A stretch of 64,000 bases of DNA, taken from NCBI GenBank assembly GCA_003427395.1, contig BFEA01000024.1, forward strand, positions 3,022,259-3,086,258. The letters run 5' to 3'. The DNA comes from Chara braunii (lineage: Eukaryota; Streptophyta; Charophyceae; Charales; Characeae). Shown here one piece after another: positions 20,010-31,420 of the stretch. Below the pieces are notes generated by a model. That model was not told the DNA's origin. It did not search any database and was given only the letters and a program-made list of their open reading frames with translations. The position numbers and the translations under genes are program-made. Numbering within the stretch: position 1 is the stretch's first letter; each line of letters begins with the position of its first letter.

Positions 20010-20510
20010 CCGTATTGCTCTACTTCTGAGTCCGTCTATGAAGAAGTCCCTTCCTACTACTTTTTCGTCCCTCTGGGATTTTACGAATAATCGGTAGAAT
20101 CTGCTGCAGTACTCTGCGATGGATTCGAGGGGCTTTTGCACTCGGTCCTTAATCATGAAGAACGCTTGCTCGGGGTGAATGTAGTCGAATCTGTGGAGGA
20201 AGTCTCCTTCAAAGGTAGGGAGATCAACCCATACATAGGTACTAAACCAATGGTGGGCGTCGCCCCATAACCGGGCCGGAATATTGATCCTGGCTTCATC
20301 GTCGTCGTATTGTTGTGCTCGGAGCGTGGCAAGCCATGCTCCTGCCAAATGATGCGCATGATCAAACAAATATAGATCCGGCGGAGTTGCTGGTGCGCGG
20401 ATACGTGCCGACTGTGGAGGCGCGAGGCAAGCAGGGTTCACTGCTCCTTGTGCCTGATCAACATTCATGTCGTTGGCGAGTCTGCCTGCAGACCTGCTCC
20501 CTGTTACCAC
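20010..20510 (-). pseudogene. Gag capsid fragment of an LTR retrotransposon
   Basis: The minus-strand frame reads a capsid-like segment: FDHAHHLAGAWLATLRAQQ, ARLWGDAHHWFSTYV, FEGDFLHRFDYIHPEQAF and ESIAEYCSRFYRLF. These aligned helices with Trp and Phe are typical of the retrotransposon Gag domain. No zinc knuckle or pol is attached, and the frame runs into the LTR-like repeat after about 150 residues, so only a fragment remains. It does not closely resemble the E2, E4 or E5 Gag and marks a further element family. Confidence 0.55.
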
Positions 20511-22072
20511 GTGTTCACATGCCGGCGCGTTTCTCTGCGCGGACCGTCCCCTTCTCGAGATCGGTTGAACTAAAGAGTCAAGCCCCTTGTCAATCCTGTA
20601 TCTTGATATGTGTCGGCTCCGATACCAACCTCACGCCCAGTGCGACTTCCTGTTTCAGAGTGTTAATGGGCATGGAAGTGCGAAAAGGGTGAGCCAAGGA
20701 TTTTAGGAAAATGGGGGTGGAGTCCCCGGTCGGAACTGGAATCTCCGGCGTCAAGTTCCATGGGTAGGAGTGCAAGTGTCTTGTTTTAGCCCAGTATTGG
20801 GGCGATCGCCGATCTTGCGGCCTGGGCCGAGGACGTATCTGATGCACATGCGAAACGCTATGAGTATCTCTCTGAGAGCGCATATACCGTCATCGACCAA
20901 TGCACGTCTCAGGGTCTGATGAGGACACTCGTAGTTGGAGACTGTGTTCCTGAAGCTCCGCTTTGGAGCGGGTTCGTCGGATGAACCCTGATTCATGATG
21001 CTTGTTGTATTGCTGGCACTCTGGGCACAGTGTGCATGGCCAGTAACGAGCTATGAAGTCCCACGGAACAACTGATAGGTGATGATACGAGAGAAGGATA
21101 TAATAGGGAGGAAAACGGGTAGTAATAGCGACGAAGCCTGGGGTTAGATAATACTGTCCATTGCGGGTGTCGGGATAGTTCGGAATCCGAGAATCTTGGT
21201 TTATTACCCATCGGAAATCGCCCCCCCACAGTTGATCATTCTTTGTCTTACAAGAGTAGTCAGGATTCCGTGAGTTTCGTCATCGCCTAAGTTGTTCTCT
21301 CTCCCAATACGCCCGATACTCTGGGTTCCTTAAGCTTTCACGGTCGGTGACCCAAAAGGGAGTTTCCACCGCGATATCCTACTCAATGGACTGTAATTAC
21401 ATTCATTTCCTGACGAAGCGATATCGCAGTCGGGCTTATGGAGACGCGCGTGTATGTTGTAGACTCCACTGCCGGACTTGTTGTCATGCACGGGCGCTTG
21501 CGCAGGCCGTTTGCTCAGATCTTATCTTGTCGAGTGGATAATTCGGTGATAGGCGTTTCTGCCCGTGCGTCAGTCTATCCCGTACGCATGCAATTATCCT
21601 CCTCATGCAACCATCATCATTCCAAGTGAGATCCAATCATTACATACATATCCATACCATCATGCAACAAAGAGGCGAATGCCCATCATCAAGGACCAAT
21701 ACATCAGATCATTCCTGCAATCATGCATGAACTAAGAGCAAGTGGCCAGGCAAGACATGCGCGCCGAGCATATCCGGCCAGATCCGGGGGAACCGAAACC
21801 TCGCGGATCGAGATGTACGCAGTGCAGATGGGTACTCGAGAATGACGAAATTTGAATTAAGCTAACAATATTGAACAAAACAAAATTGGAAATCAGAAAC
21901 AGCTCGAGAAAGGAGACACGAATTCGTTCATCAGCATGCATACATATATACAAAACAAAAAATCCGAGATGATTTACAAAGAAATTCGAAACTGCCGCAA
22001 CAAAATTGACCAACGTTGGAGTCAAAGTTTCACAGAAGGTGGAAAGAAAGGCATTGTTCCACCATATTCCCG

Positions 22073-22074
<2 letters not shown>
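20511..22074. other. no gene seen
   Basis: No supported coding region or RNA gene. Composition shifts several times, which fits a patchwork of old repeats. Confidence 0.45.

Positions 22075-22140
<66 letters not shown>
22075..22140 (+). repeat. (CT)n microsatellite
   Basis: About 33 uninterrupted CT units. Confidence 0.95.
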
Positions 22141-22145
<5 letters not shown>

Positions 22146-23524
22146 ACCTTTCCGGTGCGGGCAGTCCGTCGCCCGCACCTCCAATCCATACAGAGTCGTC
22201 ACCCCGCTTGGCCCGAGCATGCAATCCAGGCTCGCCCGCGTGCCACAGTCCTTCGCGGCCACGTGTCAACCCCGCATACTCAACGCCGGCTCGTCGGATC
22301 GCCCGACTCTCTACTCACCGTCTTTCTGCTCGTTAGCCGATCCTCTCGACCGCACTAACTCCCAAGTAGATTAGAGAGCCAATTAATCGCGCTTGCTGAA
22401 TTTATAGCTTGTGCATCAGCACACAATAACCGGGATTGACAGAGAGGAATAGGAGAAAGGAAGGAGGAAGTGCCTATGGCTGCATGGCTGGGCCGCGACG
22501 TGGGGGACGTAGCCTCACTCCACGCTTCGATCCAGTCATGCACCGATTTGGCCAATGAGATAGAGAAGGGAGAGCGCACGCAGCAACGTGGGAAAGAATA
22601 TCAAGAAAGGGGAGATTACAGTTACATCTGTGTAGGTAAAGAAAGAGCAAGAAGAGACTACAGTTGAGATTGAAATTTAGGCGCGGCGGGAACAGAGCGC
22701 AGGCCCAGGAAGCGATCTGCAGTTACAGGCAAAAATTACGAGGCACCCAATTTCTTAGTCTAAATAAGGTCCTAATTGCAAAAAGAAATTTCGAGAACCC
22801 GCGCGGGCTCATCCCCAATTCAAAAATTCCGAAGGAATTCCCCACGCGATTGCCGCGCCAAAAAGACGGACTTCTGTCGAAAAAGAAAGAAAAGAAAGAA
22901 AAAGGACATAGTAGACATTGTTCCCCTGCGCTCCCTAAGGCGCAGGCCAAATACCCCGAAGTTCATAACCACCGCCTCCCTTCTGTCGAGGGACCAAGAA
23001 GAAAACGTCAAAAAAAAACAAGAACGAGGGACTGCCATGCAATTTGTCCCTGACCCACTCTATGTACCCCCAATCCCGGTTGTGCAGAAGATGGCGCTTA
23101 TCAGAAAAGAGCTCCTCACAATGTGAAGCGCCTGTTGGAGTGGAGTGGAAACGAGGCCGAGGTGCCAAAAACTGGTACCGGTACTGGTACCCCAAAATGA
23201 ACAAAATGTGATTTTTGGGAGGAGGCTCGACAGAAATCTCCGCGCAGGGCATATTCAGGTTCGGCTTCAGTAGCTGGGCCAAGTACTGGTGGTTTAAGAA
23301 GACAGCACGGTCTGTTCTGGGGAACCTCGCATTACCGTGTGCAAACGTGATTCTAACCCTAGTTTGACAGGCAGTAGTTCTGATTTGGAACACAGACCTT
23401 TAGAACCGACTTGGATGCAAATCTATGGCATGCACCGCATACCGCGATCTGTGTGTACACTTGTCACGTGTCTCTATCTTGCTTGAGACTCAGGGCCTCG
23501 CCACACCTATCCCGAAAAACGGTA

Positions 23525-23528
<4 letters not shown>
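22141..23528. other. no gene seen
   Basis: Short open frames are Lys/Arg-rich or low-complexity and show no domain. A GGTACCGGTACTGGTACC palindromic cluster lies near 23175-23195. Confidence 0.45.

Positions 23529-23557
<29 letters not shown>
23529..23557 (+). repeat. poly-T tract
   Basis: A run of about 28 T. On the minus strand this would be a poly-A tail of an inserted retrotransposed sequence, but no body with coding or Pol III boxes was recognised next to it. Confidence 0.8.
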
Positions 23558-23897
23558 GTTTGTTGGTAAAGTCTCATTATTATTATTCAAATGTTGAGGA
23601 GAGGCCGGGGACCTCACAATTCCACCCGGAGTTATCCCGGCAGCGTCAGCCGATCACCGTTTGTTGCACTAGCCCTGAGTAATCTCTGGCAGCATTAGCC
23701 AGTTTCGCTTTTTACGGGACTGCTGAGACCCGACTTCTGCTGAGTGCTTCATACTGACTACTTAACTAACTACTAACAGTGAGCAAAACATCTGAGTAAA
23801 TGGGTCCTGTCCATAGAATTCTGTGTGAAAAATGCAAAAAAGTTTGGGAGCACTCACGAACGCAGGAGATGTGAAAAAACCGTTCTAGAGGGCTCGT

Positions 23898-23976
23898 CGC
23901 CACACTGCGCTCTCCAAGGAGGCAGTCTCCAATTCGTTGGATAAGGCCCGACATTTTTGGAGAGCGCAGTGTGGCG
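23898..23976. repeat. 20-bp perfect inverted repeat with 39-base loop
   Basis: CGCCACACTGCGCTCTCCAA at 23898-23917 is perfectly complementary to 23957-23976. The loop is 39 bases. A stem of this length is not expected by chance; terminal repeats of a tiny element or a hairpin are possible readings. Confidence 0.85.
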
Positions 23977-24129
23977 GTGAGGCCGCTCCACAGCCTGGTG
24001 GGGTCAGGGTCTTAAAGGACCTCCACGGTTCTAGAGTGCTCTCGAATTGCAGACGACAAAACGGTGGCAACAGACGTTGTCGGTCGAGGCTCAGTCTCCA
24101 GTTTGGGGCCGCAATCGGAGAGCCTCGGA

Positions 24130-24203
24130 CCACCCCTCAAATCCGGACCACTCCTCAAATCCGGTGTTTCAAATCCGGACCACTCCTCAAATCCGGTGTT
24201 TTG
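24130..24203 (+). repeat. minisatellite, ACCACTCCTCAAATCCGG units
   Basis: About four units of CTCAAATCCGG with the variable linkers ACCACTC and TGTTT. Confidence 0.8.
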
Positions 24204-24599
24204 CAGGCGGGGCCATCCACAAAGTTCGAGAGCACTCCCGAGAACCGCATTCTGACGGCTCTCGAAATTCTTTCTGACTGCGATTTTAGGGAGTTGGTGT
24301 GGCGATGCCACTTCTCTCCAAGAGCCTTGTTCCACTACTGGCCATCCGCCAAGATTTTGAATGCACATGGAGGGAGAACCTATCGAGATGCAATCGAAAT
24401 TTTGGCTGATGGCGAGTAGTGCACCTAGGCCCCAAATCGCTGTTTTGGAGATAGGTGTGGCGAGGCCCTCAGTCACAGCTGTGCCGTGCTCCAGCCCGAA
24501 TCTGTGTGTGCAGGCGCCGCCGGGACCGCTGTTGACAGTGAGGATTGAACGCACTGTGGGCAATATGCTTTTCGGACGGGCCCAACGGGCCAGCATACT

Positions 24600-24802
24600 G
24601 GCATGCTTTTCGGACGGGCCAGACAGGTAGTATTGCCATGGTGACCGTTTTCGAACAGGACCGAATCTCCGGAGCTCATAAGCCGGTTCTTGTGCAGCTT
24701 ACTGGCATGTTTTTCGGACGGGGCCAGACAGGTAGGTATTGCCATGGTGACCGTTTTCAAACAGGACCCAATCTCCGCAGCTCATAAGCCGGTTCTTGTG
24801 CA
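24600..24802 (+). repeat. tandem repeat, two 104-bp units
   Basis: Units start at 24600 and 24704 with only a few differences, both containing TTTTCGGACGG, GCCATGGTGACCGTTTTC and GAGCTCATAAGCC-like words. A partial third unit precedes them near 24566. Confidence 0.85.
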
Positions 24803-24829
24803 CTGGGGAAGACGAAGGGAGGGTCGAAT

Positions 24830-24926
24830 TCCACCCGCAGTTCTCACAGAATCACTCCATTTGGGTGAAAGATCTCGGAAATCAACGAGGCTTTCCACTT
24901 AGGCTTCAGTGAGAACTGCGGGTGGA
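24830..24926. repeat. 18-bp perfect inverted repeat with 61-base loop
   Basis: TCCACCCGCAGTTCTCAC at 24830-24847 is perfectly complementary to 24909-24926. Together with the pair at 23898-23976 it marks this 1-kb stretch as unusually rich in inverted repeats. Confidence 0.85.
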
Positions 24927-25443
24927 AAAAGGTACGCGACAGAACCGGGGAAGCGCCTGGTTGGCAGAGTCCCAACGTTCCTATGCAATTGGGTGCTTGG
25001 AACTTGAGCTGTGTTGAGCGCGCATTTTTCTCACGCGCGGGGAATTGCCACATCAGCCTGGATGAGTGGCGGAGTAGCGGCGACACCGTGACAGTCACTC
25101 GATACTGTCCCCGAAAGGAAGATTCGAAAGGCCGAACGTTCGACGGTTTCCAGATTTCGGTTCTAAGGGACGTCTACAGCGAAACACGCACCACTCGTCA
25201 CGCTCGGCGGGCTGGCCCCTGTCGCCACCGAAGGGCCGCCCGCCATCGCTGGCTTTCTTCTTCGTCCTTGTCGTCTAGGGACCGGCCGCTCTCCTCCATC
25301 CATAGCAGCACCCTATGACATTGTAATCTACCGGTTGCCATTCCTGCTGTGGGGTGGGTGGGCGTCCACGGTTCTCCCTCATCATGTCCGTCTCCCAGTC
25401 GTGGAGGTTGCGGATTCCATGAGATACTTGATCGGTGCATTTG

Positions 25444-25498
25444 TGCGACTGTGTGTGTGCGTGTGTGTGCGTGTGTGTGTGTGTGTGTGCGTGTGCGT

Positions 25499-25533
<35 letters not shown>
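25444..25533 (+). repeat. GT/GC-rich microsatellite
   Basis: GT units with interspersed GC, about 90 bases, directly abutting the adaptor. Confidence 0.9.
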
Positions 25534-25571
25534 CTGTCTCTTATACACATCTAGATGTGTATAAGAGACAG
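25534..25571. other. Nextera mate-pair junction adaptor (assembly contaminant)
   Basis: Bases 25534-25552 are CTGTCTCTTATACACATCT, the Tn5 mosaic end used in Nextera libraries, and 25553-25571 are its exact reverse complement. Head-to-head mosaic ends are the known junction of circularised mate-pair fragments. The sequence is therefore synthetic, and the bases on its two sides were not necessarily neighbours in the genome. Confidence 0.97.
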
Positions 25572-26805
25572 GGCCAAAAATGGGATGCACCGAAACAGCA
25601 AAAGATAGACCAGGGATCGAGCCCTGGCGAAGTCCGTAACACTAGTGCTTGGCAGTGATACCTTTGCAAACTCTTATCGTACAGTGACGCGGGCTATTCC
25701 TCCTGCCCTCTTTTCCTTTTTGCTCACCTTCCTTTTTAACCCCATCTCTTTTACTAGCCTCTGACCCAGGTAAACCGCGCTCGATTAGCCTCAACTCCAC
25801 CACCCCCAGTCGGCATAAGTCGGTGTCTGCAAGGAGGAAGGAGAAGGTGGCGCTCTTTTACTGCAGTTGAGTGAAGTCCAACGACGAATCAGGTGTCATC
25901 TGCTAATTCCCTCTCCCCTTCAAGTAGCCAGCAAGTTGGCATGCACGTCGTGTCTACGCTCCCCTGCCTAGTAGCTTTCCGTTGCAACTCCCCCGCCTGC
26001 TTCCTTGACTACCGCGCCTTATTTTCCCCTCAGTTTCGCGCGGTCTAAGGAGACGTCGCGCAAGCTTGTACGAAAAAGGTTGACGTCAGTCGCGTCTCCA
26101 CAAGCCCATCCCGTTTTCGTTCGCACACACTCCTCTTCTTCGTTGACCGCCTTCTTGCGCTCTCTCTCTCTCTGGACACCACTGCCTTACACACGTCCTT
26201 TCCCCCTGTTTTGCTTCTCCCTTGTCCCGCAGCCCCTCGGTGTCCGTTGTCGAGAGCTGGCCTCGGGTCCTCTTTCCACTGACTCAGTGGCTCGGTGGTG
26301 CTTTTGGATTTCCTCGGGTCTGTTCCAGGACCTGAGGTCCGTCTCTCGGTCTGCCTCGCTCATTTCGCTTTCCCCACCTGAGTCTCTCTCGTTATGTTGT
26401 TCCTCCCTTGTCTCGGCCCCAGTTGATGACTCGGTCTCGTGATAGATGACCGTCACCCTCAAGCCCACGGTCACCCCGTCTCATCTGCACCTCCGCTCCG
26501 CCCTGTCGCGCGCTTCGAAAATGGCAGTCTGTAGCCTTTCATCACCTCGCATCTCCTCCTCTCTCCCCCCTTCTATGCAGACCTTCAGTCGGACTACCTC
26601 TCCCCCATCATAGTTCAGGGCCGTCGTAATCAGAGGGCCTTCACCCGACACTGGAACCCAACGCACCGTGTGCCGCCAACACCCAGGCCTATAGCCGTGT
26701 AGTGCCATTGGCACTCAGGATAACCAAGAACTTAATCTCCAGGCGCTCCCACAGAGAGACAGCCCCTTACAGGCCCCGAAGCTCCGCCCTCTCTCTTGTC
26801 TCAGA
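25572..26805 (+). repeat. 1234-bp duplicated segment, copy 2
   Basis: Same sequence as 17654-18887 and starting at the first base after the adaptor. On the right it continues into unique DNA (26806 onward), which copy 1 lacks because of the N gap. The true locus is probably the 17.6-kb left flank joined to the 26.8-kb right flank. Confidence 0.9.
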
Positions 26806-26899
26806 CCCACAGCGCAAGTGCAGCAGAAACACTCTGCGACCAAAGTACTCTGCGACTAGTGTGCGTACAGCTAAACTCTTCTCTTTTTTATAGGTCGTN

Positions 26900-26962
<63 letters not shown>
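26900..26962 (+). repeat. (GA)n microsatellite
   Basis: About 31 GA units, preceded by an N at 26899 that marks an unresolved join at the repeat. Confidence 0.95.
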
Positions 26963-26965
<3 letters not shown>

Positions 26966-27144
26966 GCACTCGGATACAAAAAGCGTGGCAAGGATGGAGG
27001 GTCGTTTCCGTCTCGCTTGCAGGTTCGGTACGAAGGGGATCGACGGAACGTCGTTTCTCCGCTTCTTTCTCGATTCAATCAGTAGCGTATCTCCGTCATA
27101 GCGCAGCGCTACCATGGACTGACCGACACTTGCACTCACACGCA

Positions 27145-27192
<48 letters not shown>
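27145..27192 (+). repeat. (CA)n microsatellite
   Basis: About 23 CA units. Shortly downstream, 27319-27345 holds three to four 8-base GATTGATA units just before the ATG at 27359. Confidence 0.95.
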
Positions 27193-27196
<4 letters not shown>

Positions 27197-27358
27197 CGGG
27201 AAGTCCAGTTTCAAGCTTAAAGCGGAGGGCGAGTGGGCGGTCGGGGCAAAGTCGAAGGGCTTCGGAGGCTGTGGTGCTGGAGCAGTTTGAGCGCCATCAG
27301 CGAGGAGTCGATCGATAAGATTGATAGATTGATAGATTGATAGATCTGGCAATTCAAG

Positions 27359-28091
27359 ATGCTTGGCAACGCCATGTGTTCGACGACAAGCTCGGGCGGG
27401 GGCAGCACGGGGTCGTGTATTATGCTGCCCCGTTGTGCGGGACCCACTTCGGCCGGCGCGCAGCTGTTCCCTAACTCTGTCGTCGTGGCGCGAGGGCGTT
27501 CTGTGATGACGTTGCTTCATGCATCGATGATCGCCGCGCACTGGTCATCTCCGTCGGTGGCACAGCGACGACTTTCCCTGATTGCTCCCGGATGCCATCC
27601 CGCGCGTCGAGCCGCACGCTTGGAATCGGGGCCGACGGCTGCGGCTGCTGCTGCGTCGACAGCAGCGGCGATGGCGGTGCTTCCACATTCCTGGGGGGGA
27701 GCGGCGTGCTCTTACCTCTGGCCGCGTCGCTGCTTAAGTGCGGGAAGATCGCTGTTATCAGCCTCCTTGGAGGCGTCGCACAGACTGGGTGAAGCGACCA
27801 GACTACATCGCAAGGGCCTTGTCTTCCGCTGCTGCCCCGGTCTTCTCACACCCACAACGATCCCGACCCAAGGGAACTCGACTGATGCGCAGAGGCGCCT
27901 CCGTTGCATACGCGCGGCAGTTGTCGCTTTGCCTCTTGTCGCAATGTCTGCCGCCGCCTCCAAGCATGCTCACACGGCTCTCATGCACGTCACGCAGATG
28001 GCTATGACGGCCGCTGCTGTTGTTTGCACAGCCTACCTCTCGCCATACGCGGACGGCATCGCTGGCCGAGATCGCCGGGAAGAAAACCAAG
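27359..28091 (+). CDS. possible first exon of a host gene, product unknown
   Basis: An open frame of about 244 codons starts at an ATG after AC- and GATTGATA-repeat leader DNA and reaches AAG/GTGAGT, a strong 5' splice-donor sequence with the cut after 28091. The peptide is rich in Ala, Ser, Arg and Leu, with few acidic residues in its first 150, as in organelle-targeting peptides, and has a hydrophobic stretch near residues 188-196 (AVVALPLVA). GC content is higher than in the surrounding repeats. I recognise no domain and cannot follow a second exon. GC-rich DNA carries long open frames by chance, so this is a candidate only. Confidence 0.3.
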
Positions 28092-30620
28092 GTGAGTAGG
28101 AGATGGTACGAGAGAACGCCTGCGGGAGCGGGTCACGATGGTTAAGTTCAGGGGTAGGACGCGCCTACAAAAAGCAAACTGTGGCATGTGGGTCTATTCC
28201 CATAGATTGTTTTTCAGTTTTTCGAAGCGTCCTCATTCAATTCAGCTCGTTATCGAAAGAAGTGCGAGACAGAATGAAGCCAAGGAGGAGGAGGAGGAGG
28301 AGGAGGAGGAGGAGGAGGCGGTGGTTAAATGTCAGAATCCGAAGGGGAAAGCCGGCTGATTACAGCGACGGTGACGAGGAATAAGTGACGGGTGAATAAA
28401 GAGAGAGGAGGAAAGACAAGACAGAGGCCCGGGGCCGGAGGTTCAGGAAAGAGGAGGGAGGTGGAGCGGGGAAGATAGAAAAGAGGAGGGAGGGGGCCGG
28501 GGGGGGAATAGAGGGACGAGAAGAGTGGACAGGACATGACAGGACACGGAAATGTAAGGCCAGCAGAGAAAGGAAAGGCGAAGGGGAGGGAGAAGAAGCT
28601 GAAGGAGGAAGACCTGGTGAAGGGCAGCGGCGCTGGGGTGGAGGGCAGATGAACGGAGGTCAAGGTCAATGCGAAGCGCAGCATTTGTTTGTCCCTTTTC
28701 CTTCGTTTCCCGGTTTGGGACCTGTTGTCTTCTCTTTCATGCCTCGTGAGTGCTGAGTGAATGTTTGAGGCGATGTCGAACTGTCCTGAATACCTGGTTG
28801 CTGATATTCCTGTTTGGTGATGACTGTGGCATCGCTTCACTGCACAACATTCTAAGTGTATCTGGACCTGGCCTCGCTCCACTGGCCAACATGCTGAGTG
28901 TATCTGGACCTGGCTAATGTGGCTGATACATTCAAAATAATGGATCAGTCTGAATTTATCTCGTCTGCACACATCCCAGATACATGTATAATGTTTGTAG
29001 CGGAGCCAAGAAGACCGAGATTGGAACTTGCAGTGACCGACGAAGGTGCCTGTGGTGCGTCCAAGGGCTAGAGAGAGGCCAGGTTGTCTGTATGGATGGG
29101 TTGTAGGGGTAGGGGCCGGCTCGATGCTGAAAGTGAGGGTCATACGTAGTAGGCCAAGTGAGAGCAGCAGGCGTGGGCCTCATTCCTCATTCCACAACTG
29201 GCCCTTCTGAAAGTGGCGAATGTACCTTGCGGCGTTCTTCGGCAACACACTCGCCAGCAGTTCCACGTTGGGCGAGTCGTGAAACGCTCGCAATCAAGGT
29301 CACGTTCGCCAGAATCGTCTCTAAAATAACAAACAAGAGAACGCCTCCAGCGCACGCACCTCTCAGCAGAGCATGACGCTTGCCCGCTAGAATGTGTTCG
29401 ACGGCTTTTCTGTTTGCTGTTTGCTCTGCCTCCTCCTGAAGGATGTCGTGAGACCAGTGCGATTGTGGCTGAATGAATGGTACACCCATGAACTGTGTTG
29501 ATAAACAACACAAGCTCGAATCCCCTCTAAATCACATCAACGAGACAATTCTGACTTAACTGGGACCGGTCAGCTCCATAATGACATCCCAAGGCCGTGG
29601 CCCTTCCCCTGCTCGCCAAACGTGAGCATAGGGGAGAGTGAAAACGAAAGAAAAAAAAGAATTGGCGAGTGTATCTTTTTTTTTTTTGTTGTTGAAAGAC
29701 CAGCAGCTGCATTCTATTCGTGTGGAACATCAACTGGACCGTTTGAGGACCACGGCTGTCCCTCCCCTGGACTTTCTGAAATTTTGAGAGTCTGATTCAC
29801 TTCCACTTGAATCGGGGCCTTGAAAACACCCGAGATCGAGAGCTATCAGAAAGGACTATGCGCTGTCTTCAGTTGCTCGAAATGTACTCTTGAAAACCCC
29901 TTTCAAGAGCTGTCAGATGCCATCCTTCGAGAGCACGCGAGAAGGTGGTCGGCCGGACCTGGAGCGCAGCGCCTCCTATTTCAAGAGTGGGCCATGCGGT
30001 GGTCCGGTAGTGCTCTTGAAGTTTGAGAGCCCCGATTTTGAGAGCAAGTGATTGGAATTTCAGTTGTTTAGAGAGTCCGACAGCTCTTGAAGGACTTGAA
30101 AGTCTAGAGTAATGGAGTGACGTGACACCCCTTCTCTGGATTTATGCGTGTAATCCTTGTGCAGGAGCCACCACTCGCCAAATGTGATAAAGGCGAAAGA
30201 AAATGGCCACTGTATCTTTTGAGGAAGGAGAGGACAGCACCTCTTCCACCATTCAAGAAGAACCTTCCTCCTGCCCTTGAACTGCCCCTGTGGAGAGGAG
30301 CCCGTTCTCCTCATAATCATTGGCCCCAGTTCAGGACAAGCCCCCTAAATGGACACCCCCACTCCCTCAAGGACATACAGTTCCCGCCAAAAGTAAGCCC
30401 CTGTGGAGCCGTGGTTCCCCAATCCCCCCATCCCACCCTCTCCAAATTAGACATCCCTCCTGACACCGCCCCCTGCTGAAAACAGCACCCCTCATCTCTT
30501 TCTGTCCCCAACCGCCAGAGCCGATCCGACCCACGGCCATCCCCAGCACCAGAATAGAGCAAGCCCTCATCTCTGCCCCTACCCTCTCAGAGATCTACGC
30601 CTCCCACCTTGTGTAGTCCT
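28092..30620. other. no gene seen; AGG run and CAAGAGC-rich segment
   Basis: An AGG trinucleotide run lies at about 28283-28320. A long minus-strand open frame (28325-29143) is low-complexity Ser/Pro/Phe and is not supported. Around 29820-30080 the words TCAAGAGC and GAGAGC recur on both strands. A near-repeat of GTATCTGGACCTGGC occurs near 28858 and 28898. Confidence 0.4.
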
Positions 30621-30624
30621 TGCA

Positions 30625-31420
30625 AGGCAGGGCTCCCATCCTCTGAGCCAAAAACGCTAAGCCCGAACAAGGTGATCCCAAAAAAGCCATTCAACCCTGG
30701 TCCTTCTGCCACCAGGGGTTGACTTGGAAAGATCATAGAATTCTTCACTGAGAAGCTCACCTGTTGATGATGTAATTGATGATACATTGGAATTTTGAAC
30801 GAATTTTCAAATTAGGATTGCAAATAAAACTGCACCTCATCTGACATTGTCAATGCCGATCGCACTCAGCACACCCAGCCCACCCACCTTCCCCTTAAAC
30901 CCTACTCTGGCACTTGCTACAGCGGAGCAGGGCTCCCATTCTCTGAGCCAAAAATGCTAACCCGGAACCAGTGATCCCGAAGAAGCCATTCAGCCCTGAT
31001 CCTTCTGCCACCAGGGCTTGACTTGGAAAGATCATAAAGTTCCCCACCGAGAAGCTCACCTGTTGATGATGTAATTGATGATACAATGATACATTGGAAT
31101 TTTGAACGAATTTCCAGATATTCCAGAGTAATCAATGCTGGCAGGGGTTCTCCAAATCTATTCTGTATATGTGACGCTGGACCCGCTTTCCAGCACAGAT
31201 GATACTCCCCATCAATAGACGGAGCCGCTCCCCAGGTGCTAGCGGTGCCTGCTCTTACCAGCACCACTAGCACCAAAGGAGGCGTTTTGTGGTAAAAAGA
31301 AAAAGAAAGAAAGGAAAAGAAGGATTGCAAATAAAACTACACCTCATCTGAAATTGTCGATGCCGATCGCACCCATCCCGCCCACCTTCCCCGTAAACCC
31401 TACTCCGGCACCTACTACAG
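30625..31420 (+). repeat. tandem duplication, about 300-bp unit, second copy split
   Basis: Block a (GGGCTCCCAT to GAACGAATTT) occurs at about 30625-30805 and 30929-31120. Block b (AGGATTGCAAATAAAACT to CCTACTC) follows the first a at 30814 and reappears at 31321 after the second. Between the second a and second b lies about 200 bases of different DNA (31121-31320) ending in an A-rich tract, which looks like an insertion into the duplicated unit. Confidence 0.7.

Noticed and set aside
22075-22140. CRISPR-like or tandem array
   Set aside because: Plain dinucleotide microsatellite; no spacers, and the genome is eukaryotic.
26888-27541. 217-codon minus-strand frame
   Set aside because: Crosses two microsatellites and an N; the Ser/Leu and Cys/Val runs are microsatellite translations.
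28325-29143. 272-codon minus-strand frame
   Set aside because: Low-complexity Ser/Phe/Pro with no domain, opposite purine-rich repeats; likely a chance frame.
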